From NCBI GenBank assembly GCA_900555675.1, contig UNSN01000006.1, positions 1 through 31,483 on the forward strand: DNA of 31,483 bases. The letters run 5' to 3'. Below, piece after piece: positions 1 to 7,676 of this stretch. The DNA is from Candidatus Saccharimonadota bacterium. GTDB taxonomy: Bacteria; Patescibacteriota; Saccharimonadia; Saccharimonadales; Saccharimonadaceae. A model generated the notes under the pieces. The model was not told the origin of the DNA. It searched no databases and was given only the letters and a program-made list of their open reading frames with translations. Position numbers and translations under genes: made by a program. Every line of letters starts with the position of its first letter. Positions within the stretch are counted from its first letter, which is position 1.

Positions 1-884
1 GTAAAAATCTTAGCTGGGGCGTGCCGGTTCCTGGCGATGATAATCAAGTCATGTACGTTTGGCTAGATGCTCTGAGTAATTACATTACGGTTATCGGTTA
101 TCCTGATCGTCCAGAAGAGTGGCAATCATTCTGGCCGGCTGACGTGCAAGTTATCGGCAAGGACATTCTCCGCTTCCACGCTGGTATTTGGCCGGCAATG
201 CTCATGGCGCTAGATTTACCGCTTCCGAAGGTTTTACTTGTTCATGGATTTATTAATTCTGGCGGGATGAAAATGTCAAAGAGCCTTGGAAATGGTGTTG
301 GTCCGACTGACATTATTCCAGATTACGGCGCCGAGGCGTTTCGATATTATTTCTTGCGCCACGTACCAACGCAAGATGACGGCGACTTTACTTGGGAAAA
401 GTTTGAGGCTGCGTATAATGGTGAGCTCGGTAATGATTTGGGCAATTTGGTTCAGCGAGTCGCTAAAATGGTGCAGAGTTATCAAGCGGGCGTTATTGGT
501 GATGCTCCACAATCAGAGCACGATATGGGACCGTATCGTCAGGCGATGGAAAGTTATACGTTCGATCAAGCAATGGACGAAATTTGGCTAATTGTTCGCT
601 CTTTGAATCAATATATTGAGAGAGTTCAACCATGGCAAGTTGCTAAAAATCGTGATAAAGATCCAGAAGCAGAGTCACATTTGAGTGAGATTTTGGCGCA
701 CGCTTGTGGCACATTATTGCAAGTGTCTGACATGTTGCGTCCATTCATGCCGCAAACTGCCGAGAAAATTCATGATATGTTTGTTAGTGGTGTCGTGCCG
801 TCAGAATTGACGCCTTTGTTCCCGCGCAAATATATTCACACGCCAGATCCACGCGCTCCGAAAACAGAATCTCAGGTTAAATAG
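1..884 (+). CDS. metG: Methionyl-tRNA synthetase, C-terminal part (5' truncated by window edge)
   Basis: Charges tRNA-Met with methionine in the cytoplasm. The reading frame is open from base 3, so the gene begins before the window. The visible part starts in the class I catalytic core (SWGVPVPGD and VMYVWLDAL) and continues through GKDILRFHA. The KMSKS signature is present (GGMKMSKSLGN, about bases 264-296). The alpha-helical anticodon-binding domain follows, and the protein ends at QVK. No C-terminal EMAPII-type tRNA-binding domain follows, so this is the short monomeric form. The stop is 3 bases before tatD. A metG-tatD pair is a common bacterial arrangement. Identity is very secure; only the missing 5' end is uncertain. 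Confidence 0.97.
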   Translation, partial: KNLSWGVPVPGDDNQVMYVWLDALSNYITVIGYPDRPEEWQSFWPADVQVIGKDILRFHAGIWPAMLMALDLPLPKVLLVHGFINSGGMKMSKSLGNGVGPTDIIPDYGAEAFRYYFLRHVPTQDDGDFTWEKFEAAYNGELGNDLGNLVQRVAKMVQSYQAGVIGDAPQSEHDMGPYRQAMESYTFDQAMDEIWLIVRSLNQYIERVQPWQVAKNRDKDPEAESHLSEILAHACGTLLQVSDMLRPFMPQTAEKIHDMFVSGVVPSELTPLFPRKYIHTPDPRAPKTESQVK

Positions 885-887
885 TTT

Positions 888-1706
888 ATGATTGAGGCTG
901 ATAAGAAAAGTGCGACTGAGGGTTTACGTCTGATAGATTCGCATTGTCATTTGCACGATACAGAATTTTTTACGGACAATCGCGAGCAATTTTACAAAGA
1001 AACGGTCGAGGCGAATATTGGCATGATTTGTGTCGGTACTGACCAGCGAAGTAGCCGCCAAGCTGTGGAATTTGCCGCGAATCATGAGTTTACTTGGGCG
1101 GCAATTGGTGTTCATCCGCACGATACGAAAGATGGCTGGGGAGATGTCAAAACTTTGCTGGAGAACAAGACGGAAAATTCTCCGATTGTGGCAATTGGTG
1201 AGATTGGGCTTGATTATTATTACAATAACAGTCCGCGGGAAACACAAATTGAGGGCTTGGAAGCGCAACTTCAAATGGCGGTTGATTGCGATTTGCCAGT
1301 AAGCTTTCATGTTCGCGATGGTGCGAAGGATCAGCCGTCAGTTTGGGATGATTTTTGGCCAATTTTTGACAATTTTCACGGGCTTCGCGGCGTGTTGCAT
1401 AGTTTTACGGACACGCGTGATAATTTGGAAAAGGGTTTTTCGCGAAATTTGTACGTTGGACTTAATGGAATTAGTACATTCACAAAGGATCAATTGCAGA
1501 AAGAATTGTTCGCTTCAATCCCGCTGGAGCGATTATTACTAGAAACTGACGCACCATTCTTGACACCAGCGCCGTTTCGTGGTAATATAAACAAGCCAGA
1601 ATATGTGAGATTAGTGGCTGAACATTGGGCAAAGCAGAGAAATATTGATTTTGATGTTTTAAGCCAAGCTACTCTTCACAACACAAAAGAACTTTTTGGC
1701 ATTTGA
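888..1706 (+). CDS. tatD: TatD family metal-dependent DNase
   Basis: A 272-aa TIM-barrel amidohydrolase-type nuclease (3'-5' DNase/RNase in characterised TatD proteins). Visible metal-site motifs, in order: DSHCHLHD near residues 18-25, GVHPHD near 77-82, GEIGLDYYY near 104-112, FHVRD near 140-144, HSFTD near 171-175, and LETDAPFLTP near residue 220. All are standard TatD signatures, and length matches the family. It starts 3 nt after metG and is probably co-transcribed with it. There is no sign of truncation. The physiological role in such a small genome (DNA repair or nucleotide scavenging) is inference. Confidence 0.95.
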   Translation: MIEADKKSATEGLRLIDSHCHLHDTEFFTDNREQFYKETVEANIGMICVGTDQRSSRQAVEFAANHEFTWAAIGVHPHDTKDGWGDVKTLLENKTENSPIVAIGEIGLDYYYNNSPRETQIEGLEAQLQMAVDCDLPVSFHVRDGAKDQPSVWDDFWPIFDNFHGLRGVLHSFTDTRDNLEKGFSRNLYVGLNGISTFTKDQLQKELFASIPLERLLLETDAPFLTPAPFRGNINKPEYVRLVAEHWAKQRNIDFDVLSQATLHNTKELFGI

Positions 1707-1717
1707 AAGTGGAGAAA

Positions 1718-1996
1718 ATGAGTAGTACGCCGGAATGTGTTACAAAAACACCTGAAATTGAAGCTCTTAAAGAGGTTTATAGAATTTATCCTAATACCGA
1801 GAAGGATAGCTTTGGCTCTAAACTAAATCCCAATTTAGGCGAGGTCGCAGTTAAAGGTGGCAGTGATGAAGCGCTTAATCACTGCAGGGAAGTGCTTGGT
1901 GAAAAAAAGAAGCCTACCGATCCTGTTGAGTCTGTGAAAGAAATTGGCTGGATGTTAGCAGATCTTCGAAAAACTAAAGCTAACGAGGTACAATAA
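1718..1996 (+). CDS. Hypothetical small protein (92 aa)
   Basis: I do not recognise this protein. The frame is open from a TTG at 1703 that overlaps the tatD stop. The ATG at 1718 is preferred because GGAG lies at 1711-1714, although the spacing of 3 nt is short. The product is soluble, charged and lysine/glutamate-rich, with no membrane segment, signal peptide or cysteine motif. It contains two Cys (in PECV and NHCRE). The stop codon abuts the GTG of the next gene, so the two small genes are probably translated together downstream of tatD. Coding is supported by the tight packing and absence of a competing frame. Confidence 0.6.
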   Translation: MSSTPECVTKTPEIEALKEVYRIYPNTEKDSFGSKLNPNLGEVAVKGGSDEALNHCREVLGEKKKPTDPVESVKEIGWMLADLRKTKANEVQ

Positions 1997-2434
1997 GTGA
2001 CTAAGTTTTTGAAAAAAGTACGAAGTTTGGTTTTTGCTGATGATAGTGACGCGGTGTCTTTGTTGAAATTCCGTAAAAAAGATCGTCCATTAAAGAAATT
2101 TACCGAGCGTGAGTTAATCCAATTGGAAAGTGAAATTGGCGCAACAATTTTTGGCGAGAAGCCGGCGTATGTTGCGCGACGAGAATTTTTTAATTTAGAT
2201 AAAGATACCTGGATTTGGTACGAAGAAGTTGCTGACGGTAAGGGCGGTCGGCAAGAATTGACGACGCGCTATGAAGTGCAACCAAAGGGAATTTTGAAGA
2301 TTCAGCCGAATTATCGCTATAGCTATTTGGAGGGCGACGAGCTTCAGAATTTTGTCTTGGCAACTAAGGAGTATTACGAGCGAGTTTCTCGGCAATTATA
2401 TAAGAAAGATCCGCAAACCGGTCGGCCGCTTTGA
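1997..2434 (+). CDS. Conserved-looking hypothetical protein (145 aa)
   Basis: No function can be assigned. It starts with GTG immediately after the previous stop, with GAGG at 1984-1987 as ribosome-binding site. Visible features are a basic N-terminus (FLKKVRSLVF), a charged segment (KFRKKDRPLKKFTERELIQLE), and an aromatic centre (DKDTWIWYEE) that resembles a small alpha/beta domain. A YRYSYLEGDEL segment and a basic tail follow. There is no transmembrane segment or signal peptide. I have an impression of similar proteins in Saccharibacteria near tRNA-modification and synthetase genes, but cannot verify it. The TGA stop is followed directly by the iscS -10 box. Confidence 0.75.
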   Translation: MTKFLKKVRSLVFADDSDAVSLLKFRKKDRPLKKFTERELIQLESEIGATIFGEKPAYVARREFFNLDKDTWIWYEEVADGKGGRQELTTRYEVQPKGILKIQPNYRYSYLEGDELQNFVLATKEYYERVSRQLYKKDPQTGRPL

Positions 2435-2440
2435 TATAAT
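2432..2440 (+). promoter_or_regulatory. Extended -10 promoter of iscS built on an upstream stop codon
   Basis: TGATATAAT: the TGA stop codon of the upstream gene supplies the TGn of an extended -10 element and TATAAT follows at 2435-2440. Six A residues separate it from the GTG start of iscS at 2447, so transcription should begin at or next to the start codon (leaderless). No good -35 box is visible, as expected for an extended -10 promoter. Confidence 0.65.
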
Positions 2441-2446
2441 AAAAAA

Positions 2447-3604
2447 GTGAATAAAGACTATATCTATCTTGATCATGCTGCTGCTACGCCAATGGATCCG
2501 TTGGTGATTGAGGCGATGTTGCCATATTTTTCTGAAAAGTTTTTCAATCCGTCTAGTCCGTACGCTCCAGCAATATTTACAAAGCGTGAATATCAAGACG
2601 CGAAGGCTCGATTGGCGCGCTGCTTGGGTGTGATGGCTGATGAATTGATAATGACAGCTGGAGCAACTGAGTCTGTTAATTTGGCGTTCAATGCGGCAAA
2701 TGGCGTAAGTTTAATTTCGGCGATTGAGCATGACGCGGTGATTAATTCCGCGAAAGCGCGTTCGGAAGTGAAGCTTATTCCGCCAATGAAAAATGGACGA
2801 ATAGACCCAAACACGGTTAAAAAAATGTTAACGCCAGATGTTGGATTTGTTAGTGTTGCGCTGGTGAATCATGAGCTGGGCTATATTCAGCCAATTGAAG
2901 AAATTGCGGAAATTGTAAAAGCCGAGCGGCTCAGGCGCCAAGAAAACGATGAATCTTTACCGTTGATTTTTCATACAGACGCTTCGCAGGCGGCGGCTTT
3001 AGTTGATGTGAAGATTAAAAGGCTGGGCGTTGATTTATTGACATTATCTGCGGCGAAAGTTTACGGCCCAAAGCAAGTTGGTTTACTGTGGGTGCGACCT
3101 GGCGTTACGCTGAAAGCTAATATTTTTGGTGGCGGTCAAGAATTGGGGTTGCGCAGCGGAACTGAAAACGTTGCTGGCGTGGTTGGTTTTGCGACGGCTT
3201 TGGAATTGGCACAAAAACGACGTTCTGCTGAAGTGAAGCGACTGCGAAAGTTGCGGGAAAATTTGATAAAAGATTTGAAGCAGGCTTTTCCTGAGATGTT
3301 GATATCATCAGATATGAAAAAAAGTTTGGTGAGTTTTTTGAATATATCATTTCCTGGAGTTGATGCTGAAAGATTGGTGTTTTTATTAGAATCTCGCGGA
3401 GTTCTAGTAGCTACGGGTAGTGCTTGTGCGGCTAATTCTGGAACGCGTTCTCACGTACTAGCGAGTGTTCGTCTGAGCGAAGCAGAGATTGACGGAAGTT
3501 TAAGGCTTACCTTAGGCAAGTTGAACGATGATGAGAATATAAAGCGAGCTGGCGAATTTATCATCGAAGCTGTGCAAGCGGAAATGAAGAGGACTCATAG
3601 ATGA
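2447..3604 (+). CDS. iscS: Cysteine desulfurase (IscS/NifS class V aminotransferase)
   Basis: A 385-aa PLP enzyme that removes sulfur from cysteine as a protein-bound persulfide. Seen: YLDHAAATPMDP at the N-terminus, GATES near residues 72-76, EHDAV near 94-98, NHELG near 141-145, HTDASQ near 176-181, the PLP-binding Lys204 in SAAKVYGPK, RSGTEN near 236-241, and catalytic Cys327 in GSACAANSG. The usual motif is SxHK, so an Ala replaces the His before the PLP lysine. It starts with GTG directly after a -10 box and no SD is needed if the mRNA is leaderless. Its stop overlaps ydcF by ATGA and mnmA follows, so the likely role is sulfur supply for tRNA thiolation by MnmA, perhaps also Fe-S assembly. 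Confidence 0.93.
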   Translation: MNKDYIYLDHAAATPMDPLVIEAMLPYFSEKFFNPSSPYAPAIFTKREYQDAKARLARCLGVMADELIMTAGATESVNLAFNAANGVSLISAIEHDAVINSAKARSEVKLIPPMKNGRIDPNTVKKMLTPDVGFVSVALVNHELGYIQPIEEIAEIVKAERLRRQENDESLPLIFHTDASQAAALVDVKIKRLGVDLLTLSAAKVYGPKQVGLLWVRPGVTLKANIFGGGQELGLRSGTENVAGVVGFATALELAQKRRSAEVKRLRKLRENLIKDLKQAFPEMLISSDMKKSLVSFLNISFPGVDAERLVFLLESRGVLVATGSACAANSGTRSHVLASVRLSEAEIDGSLRLTLGKLNDDENIKRAGEFIIEAVQAEMKRTHR

Positions 3605-4197
3605 TTCATAAACTAGTTGGCTTGATGATTTTTGCTGCTCTGGTGATTTTTGGGCTTAGCGCATATTTGTCGCCGAATGATTTGGGAAAATGCCAAAGCG
3701 TGGGCGAAGGCGATTGTCGTAAGGCTGATGCAATAGTTGTTGTCAGTGGTGGCGATACGAATGCGCGAACCGACGAGGCTATTAAACTATATAAAGAAGG
3801 CTGGGCGCCGTTGATTGTTGTGTCGGGCGCGGCGGCCGATAAGACTGGTCCGTCCAACGCTAAGGCTATGTACCAGCGAGCGATTAATAGCGGCGTTCCT
3901 GAGAAGGCTATTGTTATGGACGAATCTTCCGAGACGACTAGACAAAACGCCACCGAGGTGAAGAAAATTGTCGATTCGCGAAAAATTGAAGATGTGATTT
4001 TGGTGACGAGTGGATATCATATGCGTCGGGCGCAACTCGAATTTTCAGCGCAATTTAACGATGTGAAGATTCGAAGTCATCCTGTAGCTTCTGATAAAAA
4101 CTGGAGTTCGTTGTGGTGGTTGACTCCGTGGGGCTGGTGGCTGGCAATGGGTGAATTAATGAGAATTGGGCTATTCGCCCTGGGGTTGTCCAGATGA
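3601..4197 (+). CDS. YdcF/DUF218 family membrane-anchored protein
   Basis: A 198-aa protein with one N-terminal membrane helix (about residues 5-23, rich in Leu, Ile, Ala) followed by a DUF218/ElyC-SanA-YdcF domain. Family hallmarks are DAIVVVSGGD near residues 43-52, IVVSGAAAD, ESSETTRQNA near 108-117, VILVTSGYHMRRAQ near 132-145, and a tryptophan-rich tail. Members of this family are linked to envelope and peptidoglycan precursor homeostasis, but the biochemical activity is generally undefined. It overlaps iscS (ATGA) at its start and mnmA (ATGA) at its end, so the three genes are translationally coupled. There is no obvious functional link to the sulfur relay. Confidence 0.88.
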   Translation: MIHKLVGLMIFAALVIFGLSAYLSPNDLGKCQSVGEGDCRKADAIVVVSGGDTNARTDEAIKLYKEGWAPLIVVSGAAADKTGPSNAKAMYQRAINSGVPEKAIVMDESSETTRQNATEVKKIVDSRKIEDVILVTSGYHMRRAQLEFSAQFNDVKIRSHPVASDKNWSSLWWLTPWGWWLAMGELMRIGLFALGLSR

Positions 4198-5246
4198 GTA
4201 AGAAAGTTTTTGTTGGAATGTCGGGCGGCGTGGATTCCTCTGTGGCTGCAGCACTTTTGGTTGAGCAGGGCTATGACGTAACGGGTGTTTATATGAAAAA
4301 CTGGTCGGAAGATCTTCCTGGAATGCATTGTCCGTGGGCGGAAGATGTTGCTGACGCCAAGCGTGTGGCGGTTGGCTTGGGCATTGATTTTCGAGTTTTT
4401 GATTTCCAGAAAGAATACAAGCAAAACGTTGTCGATTATATGATTCGCGAATATCAAGCGGGTCGCACGCCAAACCCAGATATTATGTGTAATCAAGAAG
4501 TGAAGTTTAAGATATTTTTGGAGGCTTCGTTGGCGGCTGGAGCGGATTATATCGCGACAGGGCATTATGCGCGCGTTGCCCATAAATCGTCTTCGTCAGC
4601 CAAATTATTACGCGCTCGTGATGATAATAAAGACCAAACCTACTTCTTATATCGAGTGACTTCGGAAGCTTTGTCAAAAACTATATTTCCATTGGGCGAT
4701 TTCACTAAGGCGGAAGTTCGCGAAATGGCGAAAGAGCGTGGTTTGTGGACGGCTAGTAAAAAAGAGTCGATGGGAATTTGTTTTGTTGGGCAAGTTGGAA
4801 TTCGTGAGTTTTTGTCGGAATATGTTAAAACTGCGCCAGGAAATATTATTGACCAGCAGACGGGATCTGTCGTTGGTAAGCATGATGGCGCAATTTTCTA
4901 TACGCTTGGTCAGCGTCATGGGCTGAACGTCGGCGGTGGATTGCCTTATTATGTTGTGGGCAAGGATATGGAGAAGAATGAAGTTTATGTTTCGCGCTCG
5001 ATTGATAATGATAATCTGTGGCGAAAAGAACTTAGGCTGGCGGATATTCATTGGATCAACCAAGCACCGCATAAAGATAAGGACGTACAAGTTCGGTTGC
5101 GTCATCGAGGCGCTTTATTTGACGCGAAAATTGACGGAGATATTGTGCACCTTTCTGTTTCGGAGCGTGCCGTAGCCGCGGGTCAATCTGCGGTAATATA
5201 TGACGGCGACGAATGTTTGGGCGGCGGAATCGTGAAAACAGATTGA
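4194..5246 (+). CDS. mnmA: tRNA-specific 2-thiouridylase MnmA
   Basis: Makes 2-thiouridine at U34 of tRNA-Lys, -Glu and -Gln, using ATP and persulfide sulfur passed from a cysteine desulfurase. The 350-aa sequence shows the PP-loop SGGVDSS (residues 10-16) and the YMKNW segment. The catalytic cysteine pair is Cys99 (NPDIMCNQEVKF) and Cys196 (GICFVGQ). Other motifs are ATGHYARV, DQTYFLYRV, and the C-terminal beta-barrel with LGQRHGLNVGGG. Length is normal. It overlaps ydcF by ATGA, and iscS lies two genes upstream, which fits a self-contained thiolation operon. Its stop codon lies within the -35 box of rpsP. Confidence 0.96.
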   Translation: MSKKVFVGMSGGVDSSVAAALLVEQGYDVTGVYMKNWSEDLPGMHCPWAEDVADAKRVAVGLGIDFRVFDFQKEYKQNVVDYMIREYQAGRTPNPDIMCNQEVKFKIFLEASLAAGADYIATGHYARVAHKSSSSAKLLRARDDNKDQTYFLYRVTSEALSKTIFPLGDFTKAEVREMAKERGLWTASKKESMGICFVGQVGIREFLSEYVKTAPGNIIDQQTGSVVGKHDGAIFYTLGQRHGLNVGGGLPYYVVGKDMEKNEVYVSRSIDNDNLWRKELRLADIHWINQAPHKDKDVQVRLRHRGALFDAKIDGDIVHLSVSERAVAAGQSAVIYDGDECLGGGIVKTD

Positions 5247-5271
5247 CGTTATAGGAAAAATAGTGTAAACT
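5243..5271 (+). promoter_or_regulatory. Sigma-70-type promoter of rpsP
   Basis: TTGACG at 5243-5248, a 17-bp spacer, and TAAACT at 5266-5271. The -35 box overlaps the mnmA stop codon. The predicted start of transcription is near 5278, giving a leader of about 45 nt with an SD-like AAAGGAAG around 5305-5312 before the rpsP ATG. Unlike most promoters in this window it drives a leadered mRNA. Confidence 0.75.
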
Positions 5272-5322
5272 GTTCTAAAGTAAGGAATAATAAAACGTAG
5301 AGTTAAAGGAAGAATTAATTTT

Positions 5323-5670
5323 ATGCTAGCAATTCGTTTGCAACGTTTGGGTCGCAAAGGTTATCCAGTATATCGCTTGGCGGTACAAGAAGCACATCGT
5401 CATCCATCAAGCGGTCGTGTAGTCGCTTATGTCGGTAGCTACAACCCACACACTAAAGAATCAAATATCCAAGTTGAATTGGCTCAGAAATATTTGGACA
5501 ATGGCGCACAGCCAACACCACGCGTAGTTAAGCTATTGAAAGAAGCTGGCGTTAAGTTGCCAAAGTGGGTTAAGGAAGTCTCAACTGACAAGCACAAAGC
5601 CATCCGTAATCCAGAAAAACTTCGCAAGAATCAACCAAAAGAAGAACCAGCTGAAGAAGTAGCTGAATAA
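5323..5670 (+). CDS. rpsP: 30S ribosomal protein bS16
   Basis: A 115-aa small-subunit ribosomal protein. The family signature is at the N-terminus (MLAIRLQRLGRKGYPVYRL), followed by VAYVGSYNPHTKES, and KYLDNGAQPTPRVVKLLKEAG in the second half. A basic/acidic low-complexity tail (PKEEPAEEVAE) extends it beyond the usual 80-90 residues. The ATG is chosen on the conserved N-terminus and the upstream purine-rich SD. It forms its own short unit, with a sigma-70 promoter upstream and a rho-independent terminator at 5699. The rpsP-rimM-trmD-rplS order usual in many bacteria is not present here. Confidence 0.97.
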   Translation: MLAIRLQRLGRKGYPVYRLAVQEAHRHPSSGRVVAYVGSYNPHTKESNIQVELAQKYLDNGAQPTPRVVKLLKEAGVKLPKWVKEVSTDKHKAIRNPEKLRKNQPKEEPAEEVAE

Positions 5671-5698
5671 TCTGTTGAGATTGGCGATTTGACTTATA

Positions 5699-5727
5699 AA
5701 CCCCATCTGTAAGGTGGGGTTATTTTA
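5699..5727 (+). terminator. Rho-independent terminator after rpsP
   Basis: Stem AACCCCATC (5699-5707) pairs with GGTGGGGTT (5713-5721) with one T.G wobble and a TGTAA loop. It is followed by ATTTT. It ends the rpsP transcript just before the alaS -10 box, only a few bases downstream. Confidence 0.85.
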
Positions 5728-5736
5728 TGGTATAAT
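5728..5736 (+). promoter_or_regulatory. Extended -10 promoter of alaS
   Basis: TGGTATAAT: TATAAT at 5731-5736 with a TGn extension. Seven bases separate it from the ATG at 5744, placing the expected transcription start on the A of the start codon. This argues for ATG 5744 over an in-frame upstream start at 5714, which lies inside the rpsP terminator. Confidence 0.7.
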
Positions 5737-5743
5737 TACACTC

Positions 5744-7627
5744 ATGAATGCCCAAAAAATACGTAGTAAATATCTTGAATTTTATAAAAAACAAGGTCAC
5801 GCCGTTGTTGAGCGTGCGCCGTTGATTTTAACTAATGACCCGACGACTTTATTTACGGGCGCCGGAATGCAGCCGATGATTCCGTACTTGCTTGGTGAGG
5901 CACATCCCGAAGGTAAGAGAATTGCCGATTCTCAAACGTGCTTGCGAGCGCAGGATATCGACGACATTGGTGATAATCGTCATACAACGTTTTTTGAGAT
6001 GCTTGGAAACTGGAGTTTGGGCGACTATTTTAAGGAAGAGCAAATTGGTTGGATGTGGACGTTTTTGACTGAGGAAATTGGTCTTGATCCGCAGAGATTG
6101 TATGTAACATGTTTTATTGGTGCACCGGAATATAATATTGAGAAAGATGTTGAAGCGGCTAAACTGTGGCAGAAAAAGTTTGCAGAAAAGGGCATCGATG
6201 CAAAAATGGCCGACATCGGTAGCGAAGAGCAGGGCGCGGCGCGTGGTGTGAATCCAGGTGAAAGAATTTTCTTTTATGACGGCAGTAAAAACTGGTGGAG
6301 TCGTAATGGTGGTCCAGAAACTACTCCGGTTGGTGATCCATGTGGTCCGGATAGTGAGATGTTTTATGAGTTTGATTTCATTGAGCATGATCCAAAATTT
6401 GGTGAAAATTGTCATCCGAACTGTGATTGTGGTCGATTTATGGAGATTGGCAATAACGTATTTATGGCATATAAAAAAGTTGCCGAGGGAAAATTTGAGC
6501 CACTTGATAAGCCAAATATTGACCATGGATCTGGACTTGAGCGAATCGCGGCTGCAGTGAATAATGATCCTGACGTCTTTAAGATTAGTTTGCTTTGGCC
6601 GATTATTGAAAAGCTGCAAGATCTGAGCGGTAAGGATTATGCTTCACACACCGAAAGTATGCGAGTGATTGCTGACCATTTGAGGGCTGCGGCGTTTATG
6701 GCGGTTGATGGGTGTGTGCCAAGTAATAAAGAGCAGGGCTATGTGATGCGTCGTCTGCTCCGTCGGGCAATTCGTTATAGTTTTGATTTGGGAATCGAGC
6801 AGAATTTCCTGCAAGAAGTTGTGCCGACGATTGCTGATTTGTATGAAGCCGATTTTCCAGAGGTGAAGAATAATCGCGACAATATAATTGCTGTCCTCGT
6901 TAAGGAAGAGAAAGCTTTTCGCCAGACTTTGAGAAAAGGTTTGCGACAAATGCAGCGCTATATTGACGATGGCTTGACTGGTGAAGAATTGTTCACTTTG
7001 TACGACACCTTCGGTTTTCCAGTGGAACTCAGTACGGAAGAGGCATATAAACAAGGAATTAAGCTTTCAGACAATTGGCGCGAGGAATTTACCGCGAAAA
7101 TGAATGAGCAACGACAGCGCTCTAAGACGGCTCGCAAAGGGCAATTTAGTGGTGGCTTGGAAGGCCATGACTCTATTCATCTGAAATATCACACGGCGAC
7201 ACATTTGTTGGGTGCGGCGTTACGTAAGGTTTTGAATGCGCCAGATTTACAGCAGCACGGAAGTAATATTACCGCCGATCGATTGCGCTTTGATTTTAAT
7301 CACGATAAATTGACGCCAGAAGAAAAACAGGCGGTCGAAGATCAAGTTAACGCTTGGATTGATGAAGATTTGCCAGTTGGTTTTGCTGTTTATCCAACGA
7401 GCGAGGCGCTAAATATGGGTGCAATTGGCGCGTTTGGTGAGCGTTACGGCGACGAAGTTAAGGTGTATTCTATTGGCAAGGATGATAATGTCGTCAGCTT
7501 CGAAGTTTGCGGCGGTCCGCACGTCGAGCGTACTGGAGTTTTGGCTGAAGATGGCAAGCGATTCAAAATCACCAAAGAAGAATCTAGTTCGGCTGGAATT
7601 CGTCGAATCAAGGCTGTTTTAAGATAG
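5744..7627 (+). CDS. alaS: Alanyl-tRNA synthetase, short form without C-Ala domain
   Basis: Charges tRNA-Ala. The start at 5744 follows from the -10 box and the conserved MNAQKIRSKYLEFYKKQGH. The 627 residues contain the class II core (LTNDPTTLFTGAGMQP, DIDDIGDNRHTTFFEMLGNWS, DHGSGLERIA), the tRNA-recognition helical domain (RVIADHLRAAAFMAVDG, GYVMRRLLRRAIRY) and the editing domain. The editing zinc-site ligands are intact: HTATH (His483/His487) and CGGPH (Cys589/His593). The protein stops right after the editing domain (SSSAGIRRIKAVLR). The coiled C-Ala dimerisation/tRNA-elbow domain of the usual ~875-aa enzyme is missing. The end looks natural, because the next promoter follows immediately. 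Confidence 0.96.
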   Translation: MNAQKIRSKYLEFYKKQGHAVVERAPLILTNDPTTLFTGAGMQPMIPYLLGEAHPEGKRIADSQTCLRAQDIDDIGDNRHTTFFEMLGNWSLGDYFKEEQIGWMWTFLTEEIGLDPQRLYVTCFIGAPEYNIEKDVEAAKLWQKKFAEKGIDAKMADIGSEEQGAARGVNPGERIFFYDGSKNWWSRNGGPETTPVGDPCGPDSEMFYEFDFIEHDPKFGENCHPNCDCGRFMEIGNNVFMAYKKVAEGKFEPLDKPNIDHGSGLERIAAAVNNDPDVFKISLLWPIIEKLQDLSGKDYASHTESMRVIADHLRAAAFMAVDGCVPSNKEQGYVMRRLLRRAIRYSFDLGIEQNFLQEVVPTIADLYEADFPEVKNNRDNIIAVLVKEEKAFRQTLRKGLRQMQRYIDDGLTGEELFTLYDTFGFPVELSTEEAYKQGIKLSDNWREEFTAKMNEQRQRSKTARKGQFSGGLEGHDSIHLKYHTATHLLGAALRKVLNAPDLQQHGSNITADRLRFDFNHDKLTPEEKQAVEDQVNAWIDEDLPVGFAVYPTSEALNMGAIGAFGERYGDEVKVYSIGKDDNVVSFEVCGGPHVERTGVLAEDGKRFKITKEESSSAGIRRIKAVLR

Positions 7628-7638
7628 ATAATTAACTG

Positions 7639-7667
7639 TTGCTCTAAAATCACAAGCGTTATATAAT
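7639..7667 (+). promoter_or_regulatory. Promoter of the ftsA-ruvX-mltG operon
   Basis: TTGCTC at 7639-7644, a 17-bp spacer, then TATAAT at 7662-7667. Nine bases precede the ATG at 7677, so the leader would be only 2-3 nt (near-leaderless). Confidence 0.65.
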
Positions 7668-7676
7668 ATTTCTTAT

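Noticed and set aside
4077..4583. 168-aa minus-strand open frame across ydcF/mnmA
   Set aside because: Overlaps two well-supported genes with conserved motifs; no promoter or recognisable protein.
5714..5743. Upstream extension of alaS to 5714
   Set aside because: It would start inside the rpsP terminator and upstream of the -10 box; homology begins at the ATG 5744.
5849..6619. 256-aa minus-strand open frame opposite alaS
   Set aside because: It lies entirely inside the conserved AlaRS coding region and its translation has no domain-like features; an antisense shadow.
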